This document shows, one piece after another, positions 1-9,389 of a stretch of 64,000 nucleotides of DNA. Below the pieces are notes generated by a model, which saw only the letters and a list, made by a program, of their open reading frames with translations, had not been told where the DNA came from and did not search any database. Position 1 is the first letter of the stretch. The number at the start of each line of letters is the position of its first letter. Source of the DNA: Saccharicrinis sp050589685 (GTDB lineage: Bacteria; Bacteroidota; Bacteroidia; Bacteroidales; Marinilabiliaceae); assembly GCF_050589685.1 (NCBI RefSeq), contig NZ_JBNGOS010000012.1, positions 1 through 64,000 on the forward strand. Direction: 5' to 3'. The position numbers were made by a program, and so were the translations under genes.

Positions 1-556
1 CCAGTTCTGCGGCAATGACGGCCGCTTCCAGGGTGTTATGGTCCTCGCTGTTCACGATAATGTCAACCACGGTTGTTTTAGGTATAATAACCTTGTCAAT
101 AAAATGAATGATTGATCGTCCAAAGTGAACATCTGCTCTCCTCACTTTTGAATCATTTACATAAATGTTGTGATCAACATGCGATATTAACAATGGGTTA
201 CCATTTATGGCTTCAAGATGAGTGCCATCAGTTAAATCAGTAGAGCTATAAACTCCGGAAACCATATGACCTTTCAGCAAATCAATAAGGTCAATGAAAG
301 GATGCTGGAAGTAGAAATCTTTCTGTTCTTCCGTTAAATGTTCAAAAGCATCTTTGGTAGGTAAAAAAACGGTTAGAGGAGCTTCATCCACAATACTCTG
401 AAAAAGGGAGTTTAAAAATTCATAATGTGGATCATCATAAAAATTGAAAATGTTGCTTTGGGTAGCACTTTTTGTTTGTCCGGAGGTAGAAATAACAATA
501 GGACAGAGTAGTAAAAGAACCAGAAGTCTTTTTACAAAGTAGTAATAGTTTTTCAT
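1..556 (-). CDS. Fasciclin (FAS1) domain protein, 3' end outside window
   Basis: Reading the minus strand from the ATG at 556 gives 185 residues before the left window edge. Residues 1-26 form a signal peptide (basic start, Leu-rich core, then TSGQ), so the product is exported. Residues about 36-160 look like one FAS1 domain: VFLPTKDAF (63-71) matches the family's TVFAPTNDAF box and LKGHMVSGVYSS matches its conserved His box. A second FAS1 repeat seems to begin near residue 163 (NSEDHNTLEAAVIAA). FAS1 domains usually mediate adhesion at the cell surface; the ligand here is unknown. The gene is divergent from the nitroreductase gene at 916. The C-terminus, and so any sorting or anchoring domain, is not visible. 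Confidence 0.85.
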   Translation of the reverse strand, partial: MKNYYYFVKRLLVLLLLCPIVISTSGQTKSATQSNIFNFYDDPHYEFLNSLFQSIVDEAPLTVFLPTKDAFEHLTEEQKDFYFQHPFIDLIDLLKGHMVSGVYSSTDLTDGTHLEAINGNPLLISHVDHNIYVNDSKVRRADVHFGRSIIHFIDKVIIPKTTVVDIIVNSEDHNTLEAAVIAAEL

Positions 557-915
557 GACATAAGTTTATTTTGGAAAAAAAAGAATAAAGTAAGAGAGGG
601 AGGGGACCTTAAACAATTAAATTCAGTTGCTTGATGGAGAATTTAATAAAACCTGAATTGAAATAAAAAGATAGTCATAATTAAAATAAATTTCAATGGT
701 TAATAGATATCAATATTTCTTAAACAATAATGTTTAAGAAAAGTTCATAAAAATTAAACAAAAAAACTTAATGTGGTATTTTTATTCTAATATTGTGGTT
801 ATATAAAGGCAAAGGAGTGGGTTTATATTTATTTTAAAATGGTTTGAGAAATTGAGCTCAAATATATTTCTTATCGTATTTTTATTTAACAATCATATAT
901 TTGTAAATAAAAAAG
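557..915. other. AT-rich intergenic region between divergent genes
   Basis: No convincing reading frame or RNA was seen. The region should hold the promoters of the fasciclin gene (leftward) and the nitroreductase gene (rightward); only the rightward -7 box at 896-903 is clear. Confidence 0.6.
896..903 (+). promoter_or_regulatory. Bacteroidota -7 box upstream of the nitroreductase gene
   Basis: TATATTTG is a perfect match to the TAnnTTTG consensus of the Bacteroidota primary sigma factor. It ends 12 bases before the ATG at 916, so the leader would be only a few bases long. No clear -33 TTG element was seen. Confidence 0.55.
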
Positions 916-1662
916 ATGATTGATACTTTGTTAAATCACAAAACCATCCGAAAATATACTTCTCAAAAAATTGATGAAGCGTTACTTAACCAGATTCTGG
1001 AAGCAGGAATTCGAGCATCAACAACGGGGAATATGCAATTGTATAGCATTGTGGTATCACAGGATGAAGAAATGAAGGAGAAGTTGGCTCCTTGTCATTT
1101 TAACCAGCCCATGATTAGGCAGGCGCCTGTTGTGTTAACCTTTTGTGCAGATTATAACCGCTTTAATAAATGGTGCCAATTAAATAATGCTAATCCGGGT
1201 TACGATAACTTTTTATCTTTTATGACAGGAGCAATAGATGCTTTGTTGGTTGCCCAAAATGTTTGTGTTGCAGCAGAAAGCAACGGGTTGGGAATCTGCT
1301 ATCTGGGTACGGTTATCTATACTTCGGATAAGATAATTGATGTGTTGAATCTTCCCAAAGGTATTGTGCCGGTGGCTACTGTAACCATAGGTTACCCTGA
1401 TGAGAATCCAGAACAGGCTGAAAGGTTGCCGCTAGAAGGTGTAGTACATTATGAGAAATATGTGGATTATTCGGATGAGATGATAAAACGTATATATTCC
1501 GAAAAGGAACAGCTTGCGTCAAATAAGGCTTTTGTAAAAGAGAATGACAAAGAAAGTTTAGCACAAGTGTTCACGGATGTTCGTTATAAAAAGCAAGATA
1601 ATATTGCCTTTAGTAAGGTGCTGTTGGACGTGCTTAAAAAACAAGGTTTTATGAATCAGTAA
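916..1662 (+). CDS. NAD(P)H-dependent nitroreductase-family flavoprotein
   Basis: The 248-residue product has the start of FMN-dependent NfsA/Frp-type nitroreductases: a basic IRKY segment near residues 11-14 and RASTTGNMQLYS (33-44), which corresponds to the FMN-contacting RASSxxNxQ region. A later segment (AAESNGLGICYLGT) matches the conserved glycine-rich stretch near the flavin. Members reduce nitro compounds, quinones or flavins with NAD(P)H in the cytoplasm; the substrate cannot be told from sequence. Length fits the family (about 240-250). It is a single gene with its own promoter and a hairpin terminator downstream at 1934-1971. Confidence 0.85.
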   Translation: MIDTLLNHKTIRKYTSQKIDEALLNQILEAGIRASTTGNMQLYSIVVSQDEEMKEKLAPCHFNQPMIRQAPVVLTFCADYNRFNKWCQLNNANPGYDNFLSFMTGAIDALLVAQNVCVAAESNGLGICYLGTVIYTSDKIIDVLNLPKGIVPVATVTIGYPDENPEQAERLPLEGVVHYEKYVDYSDEMIKRIYSEKEQLASNKAFVKENDKESLAQVFTDVRYKKQDNIAFSKVLLDVLKKQGFMNQ

Positions 1663-2030
1663 TAAGCTATTGTTAATTATCGGAATGAAATAATAGTATA
1701 GACAGAAATAAAGATGACTTTTTTATAGGATATGATTGAACTTTTTATTGCAAAACTGCGTTTTAAAGGTAGATTATTTATAATAATTTTAAGGTTAACT
1801 ATTGCATTTTTGTCTGTTTATAGCTAACTTGCTTGATGTATTAGTTTAAAAAATGATATTAAATTATTAAGCAATTCATTTGTTTGTGTTGTGTGTTAAC
1901 AAATGAATTTTGTGTGTTGTGTTAGTTGAGAATGAAAAGGCCTTTATTTCCCCAAAACAAAGGCCTTTTTCAATAATATTAGCTTAAATATAACGTAATC
2001 TTGAAATTTTCCTTTACTCATCAATACGCT
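1663..2030. other. AT-rich intergenic region between convergent genes
   Basis: Apart from the hairpin at 1934-1971 no gene or RNA was recognised. The flanking genes converge here. Confidence 0.6.
1934..1971. terminator. Rho-independent terminator, probably bidirectional
   Basis: AAAAGGCCTTT and AAAGGCCTTTTT form a stem around a short C/A-rich loop. The right arm runs into T residues and the left arm starts with A residues, so it could serve both the nitroreductase gene and the convergent dehydrogenase gene. Confidence 0.7.
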
Positions 2031-3107
2031 CTATGCTTTCTTAAATGTAAGCCCCAACGATTCCCCAATCTCGTTTAATTCATGGATGACCGGAGGCAAT
2101 AGATTAATCCCGTTTTTCATTCTTTCTTTGGTCAATTCTCTTTCCGGATCACCGGGAACCAAAACTTTTTCAAATCCCTCAGCAGGTGTTGCATTTCTGA
2201 ATGTGGTAATCCAATTGTCCATGTGTTTCTTGAACTCATCTGCGGGACGAAAGGCGTCTATCCTCATAGCTCCCAGGAAATGACCAATACCTTCTCCTAC
2301 GGGGTTGTCCGGCACAGGAATATAAGACACAAAAGGCGGAACCCATGGGCCGTAATTTGCACCGGGTAATACAGCCGATAAAATATCAACCAATGCACCC
2401 AGACAATAGCCTTTATGGCTTCCGTGTTCGCGGTCGCTACCTAAGGGCAACATGGCACCGCCTTTTCTCAGGATGGCGGCATCGGTTGATGGATTTCCCT
2501 TTTCATCTTGCGCCCACCCCAACGGAATATCTTCTCCTTTACGTTGCAGAACTTCCAGTTTTCCGTTGGCAACAGGAGTTGTTGCCATATCAATAACAAC
2601 AGGAGGTTGTTTATCTGCAGGAATGGAAACCGAAATAGGGTTGGTACCCAAAAACTTACTTTTTGAAAAAGTGGGCGATACCAAAGGACTGGCATTGGTC
2701 ATCGACCATCCAATCATATCTTCTTCAAGTGGCAACATGGAATGAAATCCGGCAATGCCGTAATGGTTAGAGTTTTTGACCGCAACCCATCCGGTTCCAA
2801 CATTCCTGGCTTTTTCCATAGCTATCCGCATGGCTTTAGGAGCAACCACCAATCCGGCACCTAAATCACCATCAATAACCGCTGTGCTTGGTGTTTCATG
2901 AACAATTTTAATTTTTGGGGTGGCATTGAGCCTTCCTTGTTTCCATAAACGAACATAGCCACCCAGTCTGGCGACACCATGAGAGTCCACCCCTCTTAAA
3001 TCTGCTGAGAGTAAAACATCGGCAGCTAATGCTGCATCCTCTTTCGAACTTCCCATCTTAAGAAAAATATCACGGGTAAATTCTTTTAAATATTGTATGG
3101 TATACAT
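2031..3107 (-). CDS. Ldh family NAD(P)-dependent oxidoreductase (malate/L-lactate dehydrogenase type)
   Basis: The product is a type-2 malate/L-lactate dehydrogenase (YlbC/YiaK/AllD fold), a cytoplasmic enzyme group that oxidises 2-hydroxyacids with NAD(P). Seen in the sequence are LRGVDSHGVAR (about 37-47) and SNHYGIAGFH (113-122), the family's substrate and cofactor signatures, followed by GTNPISVSIP and VIDMATTPVANGK. I chose the ATG at 3107, giving 358 residues. The frame stays open to a GTG at 3149, but the 14 extra residues are unlike the family and a TAnnTTT-type box lies at 3132-3139 between the two starts. The exact substrate (malate, lactate, ureidoglycolate or another) cannot be assigned. 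Neighbouring genes give no pathway clue. Confidence 0.88.
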   Translation of the reverse strand: MYTIQYLKEFTRDIFLKMGSSKEDAALAADVLLSADLRGVDSHGVARLGGYVRLWKQGRLNATPKIKIVHETPSTAVIDGDLGAGLVVAPKAMRIAMEKARNVGTGWVAVKNSNHYGIAGFHSMLPLEEDMIGWSMTNASPLVSPTFSKSKFLGTNPISVSIPADKQPPVVIDMATTPVANGKLEVLQRKGEDIPLGWAQDEKGNPSTDAAILRKGGAMLPLGSDREHGSHKGYCLGALVDILSAVLPGANYGPWVPPFVSYIPVPDNPVGEGIGHFLGAMRIDAFRPADEFKKHMDNWITTFRNATPAEGFEKVLVPGDPERELTKERMKNGINLLPPVIHELNEIGESLGLTFKKA

Positions 3108-3131
3108 TATGACTTGATTTCGTATGAAATA

Positions 3132-3139
3132 TAAAGATA
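3132..3139 (-). promoter_or_regulatory. Possible -7 box for the Ldh-type dehydrogenase gene
   Basis: On the minus strand this reads TATCTTTA, one base off TAnnTTTG, about 25 bases upstream of the ATG at 3107. It supports that start over the upstream GTG. Confidence 0.35.
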
Positions 3140-3275
3140 GATAAAACACGCAATACGGGTTATTTGGTACGATTGTTTTCGTGAATGATTATATTTTTAA
3201 TATAAACTATTTGTAATTATGTTTCGATTTTTGTTAATTTATAATAAATATTTTATACCCTAAAACTAAATAAAT

Positions 3276-5156
3276 ATGGCTAGATCTACTACCCTTGCAA
3301 TAATTATGTTTATTGCAGTACAGCTGTTTGCTGGAAAACCCCCCATCAAATTTGGTAAAATCGATATTGAGGATCTAAAAATGACCGTGTACGAACCTGA
3401 TACTAGCGCGGCTGCCGTGGTATTGTGCAAATATGGATATTTTAATGGAAATCAATTTGAGTTTACCACAGTTACCCGCATAAAAATTCTAAAAAAAGCA
3501 GGAGTAAGCTTATCCGAGTTTTCTTTTCCGGGAAAGGAAGATATGCAAGTACGTGGCAGAGTATATAATCTCGAAAATGGGGAAATAGTTGAAGAAAAAT
3601 TAAAAAAGGAATCCATTTATAAACTAAAAATAACGGAAGACTATTATCGATTGAAGGTGGCATTGCCAAATATAAAAGTTGGAAGTGTTTATGATATAGA
3701 GACAACTCAAGCCTTACTTCCCGCGGAATTCGCATTTCAAAGAGAGATTCCTATAAAATATTGCGAACTTGTTTTGGAATCAACATCTGAAATTGAATTT
3801 AGGAAAAGAGCTCGTGGTTTTGGCAGAATTAATCCAATAGGCAGCGATAAATATGTGGTGGAGGATATGCCTGCTTTTAAAGGAGAATCATTTATGGATT
3901 CTAAAGAGAATTATTTGACAAAGTTCGAGTTTGATATTTTAAGCATCAGTATTCCAGGTTATTATAAAGGATTTACTACATCATGGGAAGCTGTAAATAA
4001 AATGTTGCGATCGAATCTATATTTTGGTGGGACTTTAACGAATGGTGGTGCTTTCTTGAATAGTATCAAAAAAGAAATTGAAGCAAAGTATACTGATCCT
4101 TACGATAAAATGGTAGCTGCCTATGAGGCTATTAAACAGGTAAAATGGAATGAAGTTGAATCACTTTATGCTTCAGAATCTCATTTGGGCGGTGCTTTTA
4201 AAGATAAAAAAGCTAATTCGGCAGAAATAAATATGATGTTATATCAGTTGCTACAGAAACTGGATATTTATGGATTGCCGGTAGCAATAAGTACAAGGGA
4301 GAACGGACGGTTGCATCAATTTTATCCAAGTCTGGAAAAATTAAACTATATGTTTATTCGTGCAAAAATTGATAATGACGAATATTTATTGGATGCAACA
4401 GAGGAATTAATGCCGGTCAACATGCTTCCGATGAGATGTTTGAATAAAAGCGGTAGACTGATTAATAACCAAAGCGGTAGTTGGATTAACTTAAAGACCG
4501 ATAAGAAGGATAAATCTGCTATAGTTTATAATTTGAAACTTACGAAAGAAATGGTTGCGGAAGGTACAATGGCGTGTAGCAGAAGTGACTATTCTGCCTA
4601 CTATTTCAGAAAAGATTATAAAGGCTTTGCGAGTGATGATGAATTTATACAGCATATGGAAATGGAACATCCAGGTTTAAGAGTGAAAGATTTTGAAGTA
4701 AATAATATAGATTCCATTTATAAACCACTTAAGGAGAAATATAATGTCAAAATTCGTAATTTGGCGCAGCAAGTAGGTGATATGGTGATGATTAATCCAT
4801 TTATTTACGAGAGAGTAAATGATAATCCTTTTAAACTTGAAGAACGGAAGTATCCTGTGGATTTTGCTTATAAACGAGAGAAGTTAGTTATGTCTTCTAT
4901 TACAATACCAGATGGGTACACTTTTAATGCCGTTCCAAAACCAACTAAAATTGCTTTGCCTGAAAAAGCGGGTTCTGTTTTGATTAATTATTCAACAAAT
5001 GGTAATGCGTTAAATGTGCTTTATAAAATTAAAATTAATAAAGCGGTATTTACTCCAGAGGAATATGCTTATTTAAAACAATTGTATGCTTTAATTATTG
5101 AAAAACAAGCAGAACCAGTGGTAATTAAAAAGAATCAAGATGCGGCTACGTTATAA
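3276..5156 (+). CDS. Exported DUF3857-type protein with inactive transglutaminase-like domain
   Basis: The 626-residue product begins with a signal peptide (1-20) and has the Bacteroidota DUF3857 / transglutaminase-core / DUF3858 layout. The N-terminal half is beta-rich. The transglutaminase-like part spans about 260-380. At the position of the catalytic Cys the sequence reads ANSAEIN (Ser315), and the usual His position reads NYMFI (Tyr358); only the Asp in LLDATE (373) remains, so catalysis by the papain-like triad is unlikely. This degenerate form is common among Bacteroidota homologues. Its stop overlaps the start of the next, related gene by 17 bases, which suggests translational coupling. 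The role is unknown; a periplasmic or cell-surface location is inferred from the signal peptide. Confidence 0.75.
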   Translation: MARSTTLAIIMFIAVQLFAGKPPIKFGKIDIEDLKMTVYEPDTSAAAVVLCKYGYFNGNQFEFTTVTRIKILKKAGVSLSEFSFPGKEDMQVRGRVYNLENGEIVEEKLKKESIYKLKITEDYYRLKVALPNIKVGSVYDIETTQALLPAEFAFQREIPIKYCELVLESTSEIEFRKRARGFGRINPIGSDKYVVEDMPAFKGESFMDSKENYLTKFEFDILSISIPGYYKGFTTSWEAVNKMLRSNLYFGGTLTNGGAFLNSIKKEIEAKYTDPYDKMVAAYEAIKQVKWNEVESLYASESHLGGAFKDKKANSAEINMMLYQLLQKLDIYGLPVAISTRENGRLHQFYPSLEKLNYMFIRAKIDNDEYLLDATEELMPVNMLPMRCLNKSGRLINNQSGSWINLKTDKKDKSAIVYNLKLTKEMVAEGTMACSRSDYSAYYFRKDYKGFASDDEFIQHMEMEHPGLRVKDFEVNNIDSIYKPLKEKYNVKIRNLAQQVGDMVMINPFIYERVNDNPFKLEERKYPVDFAYKREKLVMSSITIPDGYTFNAVPKPTKIALPEKAGSVLINYSTNGNALNVLYKIKINKAVFTPEEYAYLKQLYALIIEKQAEPVVIKKNQDAATL

Positions 5157-7047
5157 ATTAATATTTGCATTGTTTGTGTTTACAACGTTAGCTTTCGCCA
5201 AAAAAACACCAATGTATCCGGTTTCTGCTATTCCCGCAGAACTATTAAAAGGTGCCGATGCTGTTGTTCGTAAAAAAAGTACGGTAGTAGAAGTAGTATC
5301 GGAAAGCAAGATGTACTGTTCTGAGAAATTTGCTATTACCATACTTAAGGAAAGTGGCAAGGATAAAGCATTGTTCCGGGAAAGTTATACCAATTTAAGT
5401 AGTGTCAGCAATATTACGGCTATTGTGTATGATGCACTTGGAAAAAAAGTAAAGTCAATCCCTACAGGTGAGATCAATGATTTTACGGCTATATCTGGAG
5501 CTTCTTTGTATGAAGATAGAAGGGTGAAAGCAATCGATCCTAAATATTCCGTTTACCCTTTTACAGTAGAATATACTTTTGAAAAAAAATATAATTCGGC
5601 CTATTATTTACATGGCTGGTATGCTTTCCAAGGATACAATACGGCAGTTGAGGATTACCGATTTAAACTATTGGTGCCTCTAGACTTTAAGTTTCATTAT
5701 AAAGAATATAATTTGCCCAAGACAGCTGAGGAGGTTGAGGTGGATGAGAAAAGGCAGTTGTTTTGGCAAATTCAAAATTATAAAGCCCCCCAGAAAGAAG
5801 TATTAAGTGCCCATTACGAACATTGGGGGCCTGCTGTGGCTATTGCACCTAACCGTTTTGAAATCAATGATTACAAGGGAGATTTAAACAGTTGGGCAAG
5901 TTTTGGTCGTTTTTTCTTTGAACTAAACAAAGGCAGAGACAATGTTCCCCAGGCAACAATTGATCATTTGGCAACTATGTTAAACGAAAATATGTCAGAT
6001 TATGAAAAGATATCAACAATCTATCAGTATTCACAGAAGAAAAACAGGTATATAAGTATACAGGAAGGTATAGGTGCACAACAGCCATTTGAGGCTGAAA
6101 CGGTGGACCGATTATCTTATGGAGACTGTAAAGCTTTATCGAACTATGTAGTTTCAATATTGCGTAATTTCGGCTACAATGCATATTATGTACTGGTTCA
6201 GGCGGGTGAAGAAAGTTTTTCGGAGAAAGATTTTGTGAATGACTATTTTAATCATGTCATAGCTTGCGTTCCACTTGATACCGATACGATATGGTTAGAG
6301 TGTACCAATTCTTTTATTCCATGTGGATATTTAGGCGATTTTACGGATGACAGAAATGTTCTATTGATAACAGAAGAGGGTGGGAAACTGGTAAAAACAC
6401 CCGGGTTCGATGTAGAAGAAAATAATCAGTCAATAAAAGGAGATATCAAAATTTTTGATGATGGCTCTGCTTCAGGGAAAGCTCTAATATCCTATAAAGG
6501 ATCATTATATAGCGATGAATATGGCTTATTGTTGATGGATGAGACTGATCGTAGAAAGAAAATAATAAAGTCTATAAATGTCCCCCACTTCGATTTAATA
6601 GATTATGAAATAGTTCAACACAAGTTAAGAAAACCATGGTTGGATAAAAGTTTGTCCATATCCATTCCTGGTTTTGCCAGTAAAATGGGAGAGCGGTTAT
6701 TCTTTTCTTTAAACGGGATGAATAAGTCATCTGTTATTCCGCCATATTCCAGAAACAGAAGATCACCTATGATGATTTCACGTTCATATAGTGAATGCGA
6801 TTCAATGACCTACCTGCTTCCAGAGGATTATAAGATGGAAGCTATTCCTGAGCCGGTTGAACTGAAATCTGAGTTTGGAGAGTATCGGAGCAAAGCAAAA
6901 ATAATAGAGAATAGGATTGTTTATGAAAGATCTTTGAAAATTTGGAAAGGGCAATACCCCAAAGAAAGATATAATGACTTTGTAGAGTTTTTAGAGAAGA
7001 TAGCGAAGTACGATGAAGTAAAGGCTGTACTGGTGAAAAGCTCTTAG
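5140..7047 (+). CDS. Exported DUF3857/transglutaminase-like protein, triad largely intact
   Basis: This 635-residue protein is the paralogous partner of the gene before it. A signal peptide ends near residue 20. DUF3857 covers about 40-240. The transglutaminase core shows YGDCKALSNY with Cys330, YFNHVIA with His372, and WLECTN with Glu387 where Asp is usual. It could therefore be a working thiol peptidase or transglutaminase-type enzyme, unlike its upstream neighbour. The ATG at 5140 lies inside the end of the preceding gene. A hairpin terminator follows at 7083-7109. The substrate is unknown. The pairing of one apparently active and one inactive copy suggests that they work together, which is inference. 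Confidence 0.78.
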   Translation: MRLRYKLIFALFVFTTLAFAKKTPMYPVSAIPAELLKGADAVVRKKSTVVEVVSESKMYCSEKFAITILKESGKDKALFRESYTNLSSVSNITAIVYDALGKKVKSIPTGEINDFTAISGASLYEDRRVKAIDPKYSVYPFTVEYTFEKKYNSAYYLHGWYAFQGYNTAVEDYRFKLLVPLDFKFHYKEYNLPKTAEEVEVDEKRQLFWQIQNYKAPQKEVLSAHYEHWGPAVAIAPNRFEINDYKGDLNSWASFGRFFFELNKGRDNVPQATIDHLATMLNENMSDYEKISTIYQYSQKKNRYISIQEGIGAQQPFEAETVDRLSYGDCKALSNYVVSILRNFGYNAYYVLVQAGEESFSEKDFVNDYFNHVIACVPLDTDTIWLECTNSFIPCGYLGDFTDDRNVLLITEEGGKLVKTPGFDVEENNQSIKGDIKIFDDGSASGKALISYKGSLYSDEYGLLLMDETDRRKKIIKSINVPHFDLIDYEIVQHKLRKPWLDKSLSISIPGFASKMGERLFFSLNGMNKSSVIPPYSRNRRSPMMISRSYSECDSMTYLLPEDYKMEAIPEPVELKSEFGEYRSKAKIIENRIVYERSLKIWKGQYPKERYNDFVEFLEKIAKYDEVKAVLVKSS

Positions 7048-7082
7048 GTTAGTGACTGATGAATTACGATACATAAATAAAG

Positions 7083-7109
7083 CCTGCTTGTTTCAAGTAG
7101 GTTTTTTTT
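7083..7109 (+). terminator. Rho-independent terminator after the DUF3857 pair
   Basis: CCTGCTTG and CAAGTAGG pair (one G-T wobble) around a TTT loop and are followed by a run of T. Confidence 0.75.
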
Positions 7110-7155
7110 ATGAAATAATTGTATTTTCACTGCTCTAAACTAAATATTCCAATTC

Positions 7156-9369
7156 TTGAATCGCTTTACTGTCTGTCTGTTTCTGTTTTTCAGCTGTTCC
7201 TGCTTGTTCGCTCAAATCATAGGGGTGGTTGTAAACGCGGAACAGGTGCCAATTGAATCGGTTCATGTTCGGAATGTGAGCACAGGAAAAGGGGTGGTGT
7301 CCGATAGCTCGGGTTTTTTTAGCATTGAGGCATCAGTGGGCAACATACTGGAATTTCACCATCTCAATTACAGCAGTTGTTATCTACCCGTTTCATCCCC
7401 AAGTTTAGACATAATAGTATTGCAAAAAAAGGATTTTTCCATTGATGAAGTAAATGTAACTTCCCATATCAATCCCGAATTTACCCAATCAACCATAACC
7501 AGCATTAATAGGGTGCCTAGTTTTTTGGGGGAGCCCGATGTGATTAGGTACCTGGGCACTTTACCCGGGGTTACCTCTCTGGGAATGCTGGATGCGGGTA
7601 TTTATGTAAGAGGTGGGAACAGCTCTCAGAATTCCTATTTGGTAAACGGCAACCCGGTAGGTGATCCGCAGCATATCGCCGGTCTCTTGTCAACATTCGA
7701 TCCTTATATTCTAAACCAATCCAAGTTCTTTAAATCAGGTTTTCCTGCAAAATATAATGGTTATTTATCTTCTTATGTTAATATGAAACCGGTAGATTAT
7801 TTAATGGAAGATTTTAATGGAGAGGTGTCTTTGGGGTTGTTATCATCATCTGCAAGAATTAAGATTAAACCTGATCGAAAGAAAAAGTCACTTTTAGGAA
7901 TTTCATTTCGTCAATCTTACTTTCAATTACTTGCCAATGCATATAATAGAGACAAAGAGAGTAACCAACAATTGCCGGCTTATTCTTTTAATGATTTTAC
8001 GCTATCCTATAATTTTTCGTTAAGCAGAAACTGGAATGCCACGTTTTTTTTCCTGATGACCTCAGATCATTTGCCCATGGATTTTGGCGAGGGTTTCAAC
8101 TATGGATTGAGGTGGAGTACTTTCTCCAGTTCGGTACAACTAACAGGAAGGATATATGAGGGAATCCGGGCAATTGTGTCGTTAGGATATAATCGCTATA
8201 TGTCAGACGTCAATATGGATTCATGGGTGAACTCAAACAGTATAAATAAAACCAGGCAGTTCAACGCGAGAGCTCAAATGGTGCAAACCATATCATCAAA
8301 CATAGGCATCAATTATGGAATCGAAACCACCTTTAAACAATATGATTACAACCAGGAAATAGAGAATTCAACGGAGAACTATTTTGCAAATGAATTGATT
8401 TTCGCATTTACCGAAGGCAGAGTAAAGTTGAACAATAGCCTTTCGCTAATTGCCGGAGTAAATGCATCTACTTATTTAAGCGGTAGTGCTAAGTTTTTTT
8501 TATCGCCCAGGCTAAAGTTGTCTTATAATAATAGCATTTGGTCGGCATGGATGGACTATTCCAATTCACTGCAGTTTGAAGAACGGATGAATATATTTAC
8601 GGTTCAAAGCCCGGTGGATATTTGGCTGCCGGTAAAAGAATATTCACCTTCAAAAAGCGATCAGGTATCTTTGGGAGTAAAATTAAGGCTAGGTGCCAAA
8701 ACTAGTGTTCATCTGGGAGCATTCTATAAAAGTTTAACGGACATTAAAGAATTTGAGACTTTTAACAGGGTTGATCTGAGCGAGAGTATCGATAAGATGA
8801 TATCAGGGTGGGGAAATTCTAAAGGCGGAGAATTGGATGTTACCTATAATTCGGGCAAAGTATATACACGGGTAAACTATACGCTTTCGCATGTGCGGGC
8901 AAAGTTTAAAGGCATCAACAATGGCAACTTTTTTGATCCGCCTTATGATTTGCGTCACAATATCCTGTGCAATACCTCATTTAAGGTTCTGAAAGCATTG
9001 AACTTTAACTTATTGTGGACATATAAATCCGGAGTTACGGCAACTGTTCCCGCCGGTGTTGCTATTGCGAAAGATATTGGTGGAAACGGTTCGGAATTTA
9101 TACCCGTATATGAAGAACGGTATAATTACAGAATGCCTTCGACACATCGCATGGATTTAAATATGGAATACCTGAAAAAAACCAAGGGCAACTTGTTGAA
9201 AGTTAATGTGGGTGCTTACAATGTATATAATCAACAGAACCCGAGCTTTGTGTTTGTTCAGGCTGAATCAAAAGATGATTATTTTATTAAGTTTAAACTC
9301 AATTCAAAAGTTATATTCCCATTTATGCCGTATTTCTCGGTTAGCTATAATTTTAATGTTAAAAAATAG
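7156..9369 (+). CDS. TonB-dependent receptor-like outer membrane protein
   Basis: The 737-residue product has a signal peptide (about 1-19), then a carboxypeptidase-regulatory-like beta-sandwich (20-95, starting IIGVVVNAEQVPIESVHV), a plug domain (about 105-215, with GVYVRGG-like GIYVRGGNSSQN and LVNGNPV) and a beta-barrel to the C-terminus. This is the SusC/FecA-like architecture of Bacteroidota uptake receptors, which import a ligand with energy from TonB/ExbBD. It starts at a TTG (7156) that gives a complete signal peptide; no ATG is better placed. A DUF4249 lipoprotein gene follows after 20 bases, the usual partner of this receptor subtype. The ligand is not predictable. At 737 residues it is shorter than SusC (about 1000). 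Confidence 0.85.
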   Translation: MNRFTVCLFLFFSCSCLFAQIIGVVVNAEQVPIESVHVRNVSTGKGVVSDSSGFFSIEASVGNILEFHHLNYSSCYLPVSSPSLDIIVLQKKDFSIDEVNVTSHINPEFTQSTITSINRVPSFLGEPDVIRYLGTLPGVTSLGMLDAGIYVRGGNSSQNSYLVNGNPVGDPQHIAGLLSTFDPYILNQSKFFKSGFPAKYNGYLSSYVNMKPVDYLMEDFNGEVSLGLLSSSARIKIKPDRKKKSLLGISFRQSYFQLLANAYNRDKESNQQLPAYSFNDFTLSYNFSLSRNWNATFFFLMTSDHLPMDFGEGFNYGLRWSTFSSSVQLTGRIYEGIRAIVSLGYNRYMSDVNMDSWVNSNSINKTRQFNARAQMVQTISSNIGINYGIETTFKQYDYNQEIENSTENYFANELIFAFTEGRVKLNNSLSLIAGVNASTYLSGSAKFFLSPRLKLSYNNSIWSAWMDYSNSLQFEERMNIFTVQSPVDIWLPVKEYSPSKSDQVSLGVKLRLGAKTSVHLGAFYKSLTDIKEFETFNRVDLSESIDKMISGWGNSKGGELDVTYNSGKVYTRVNYTLSHVRAKFKGINNGNFFDPPYDLRHNILCNTSFKVLKALNFNLLWTYKSGVTATVPAGVAIAKDIGGNGSEFIPVYEERYNYRMPSTHRMDLNMEYLKKTKGNLLKVNVGAYNVYNQQNPSFVFVQAESKDDYFIKFKLNSKVIFPFMPYFSVSYNFNVKK

Positions 9370-9389
9370 ACAAAGGATATTTTAAAAAG

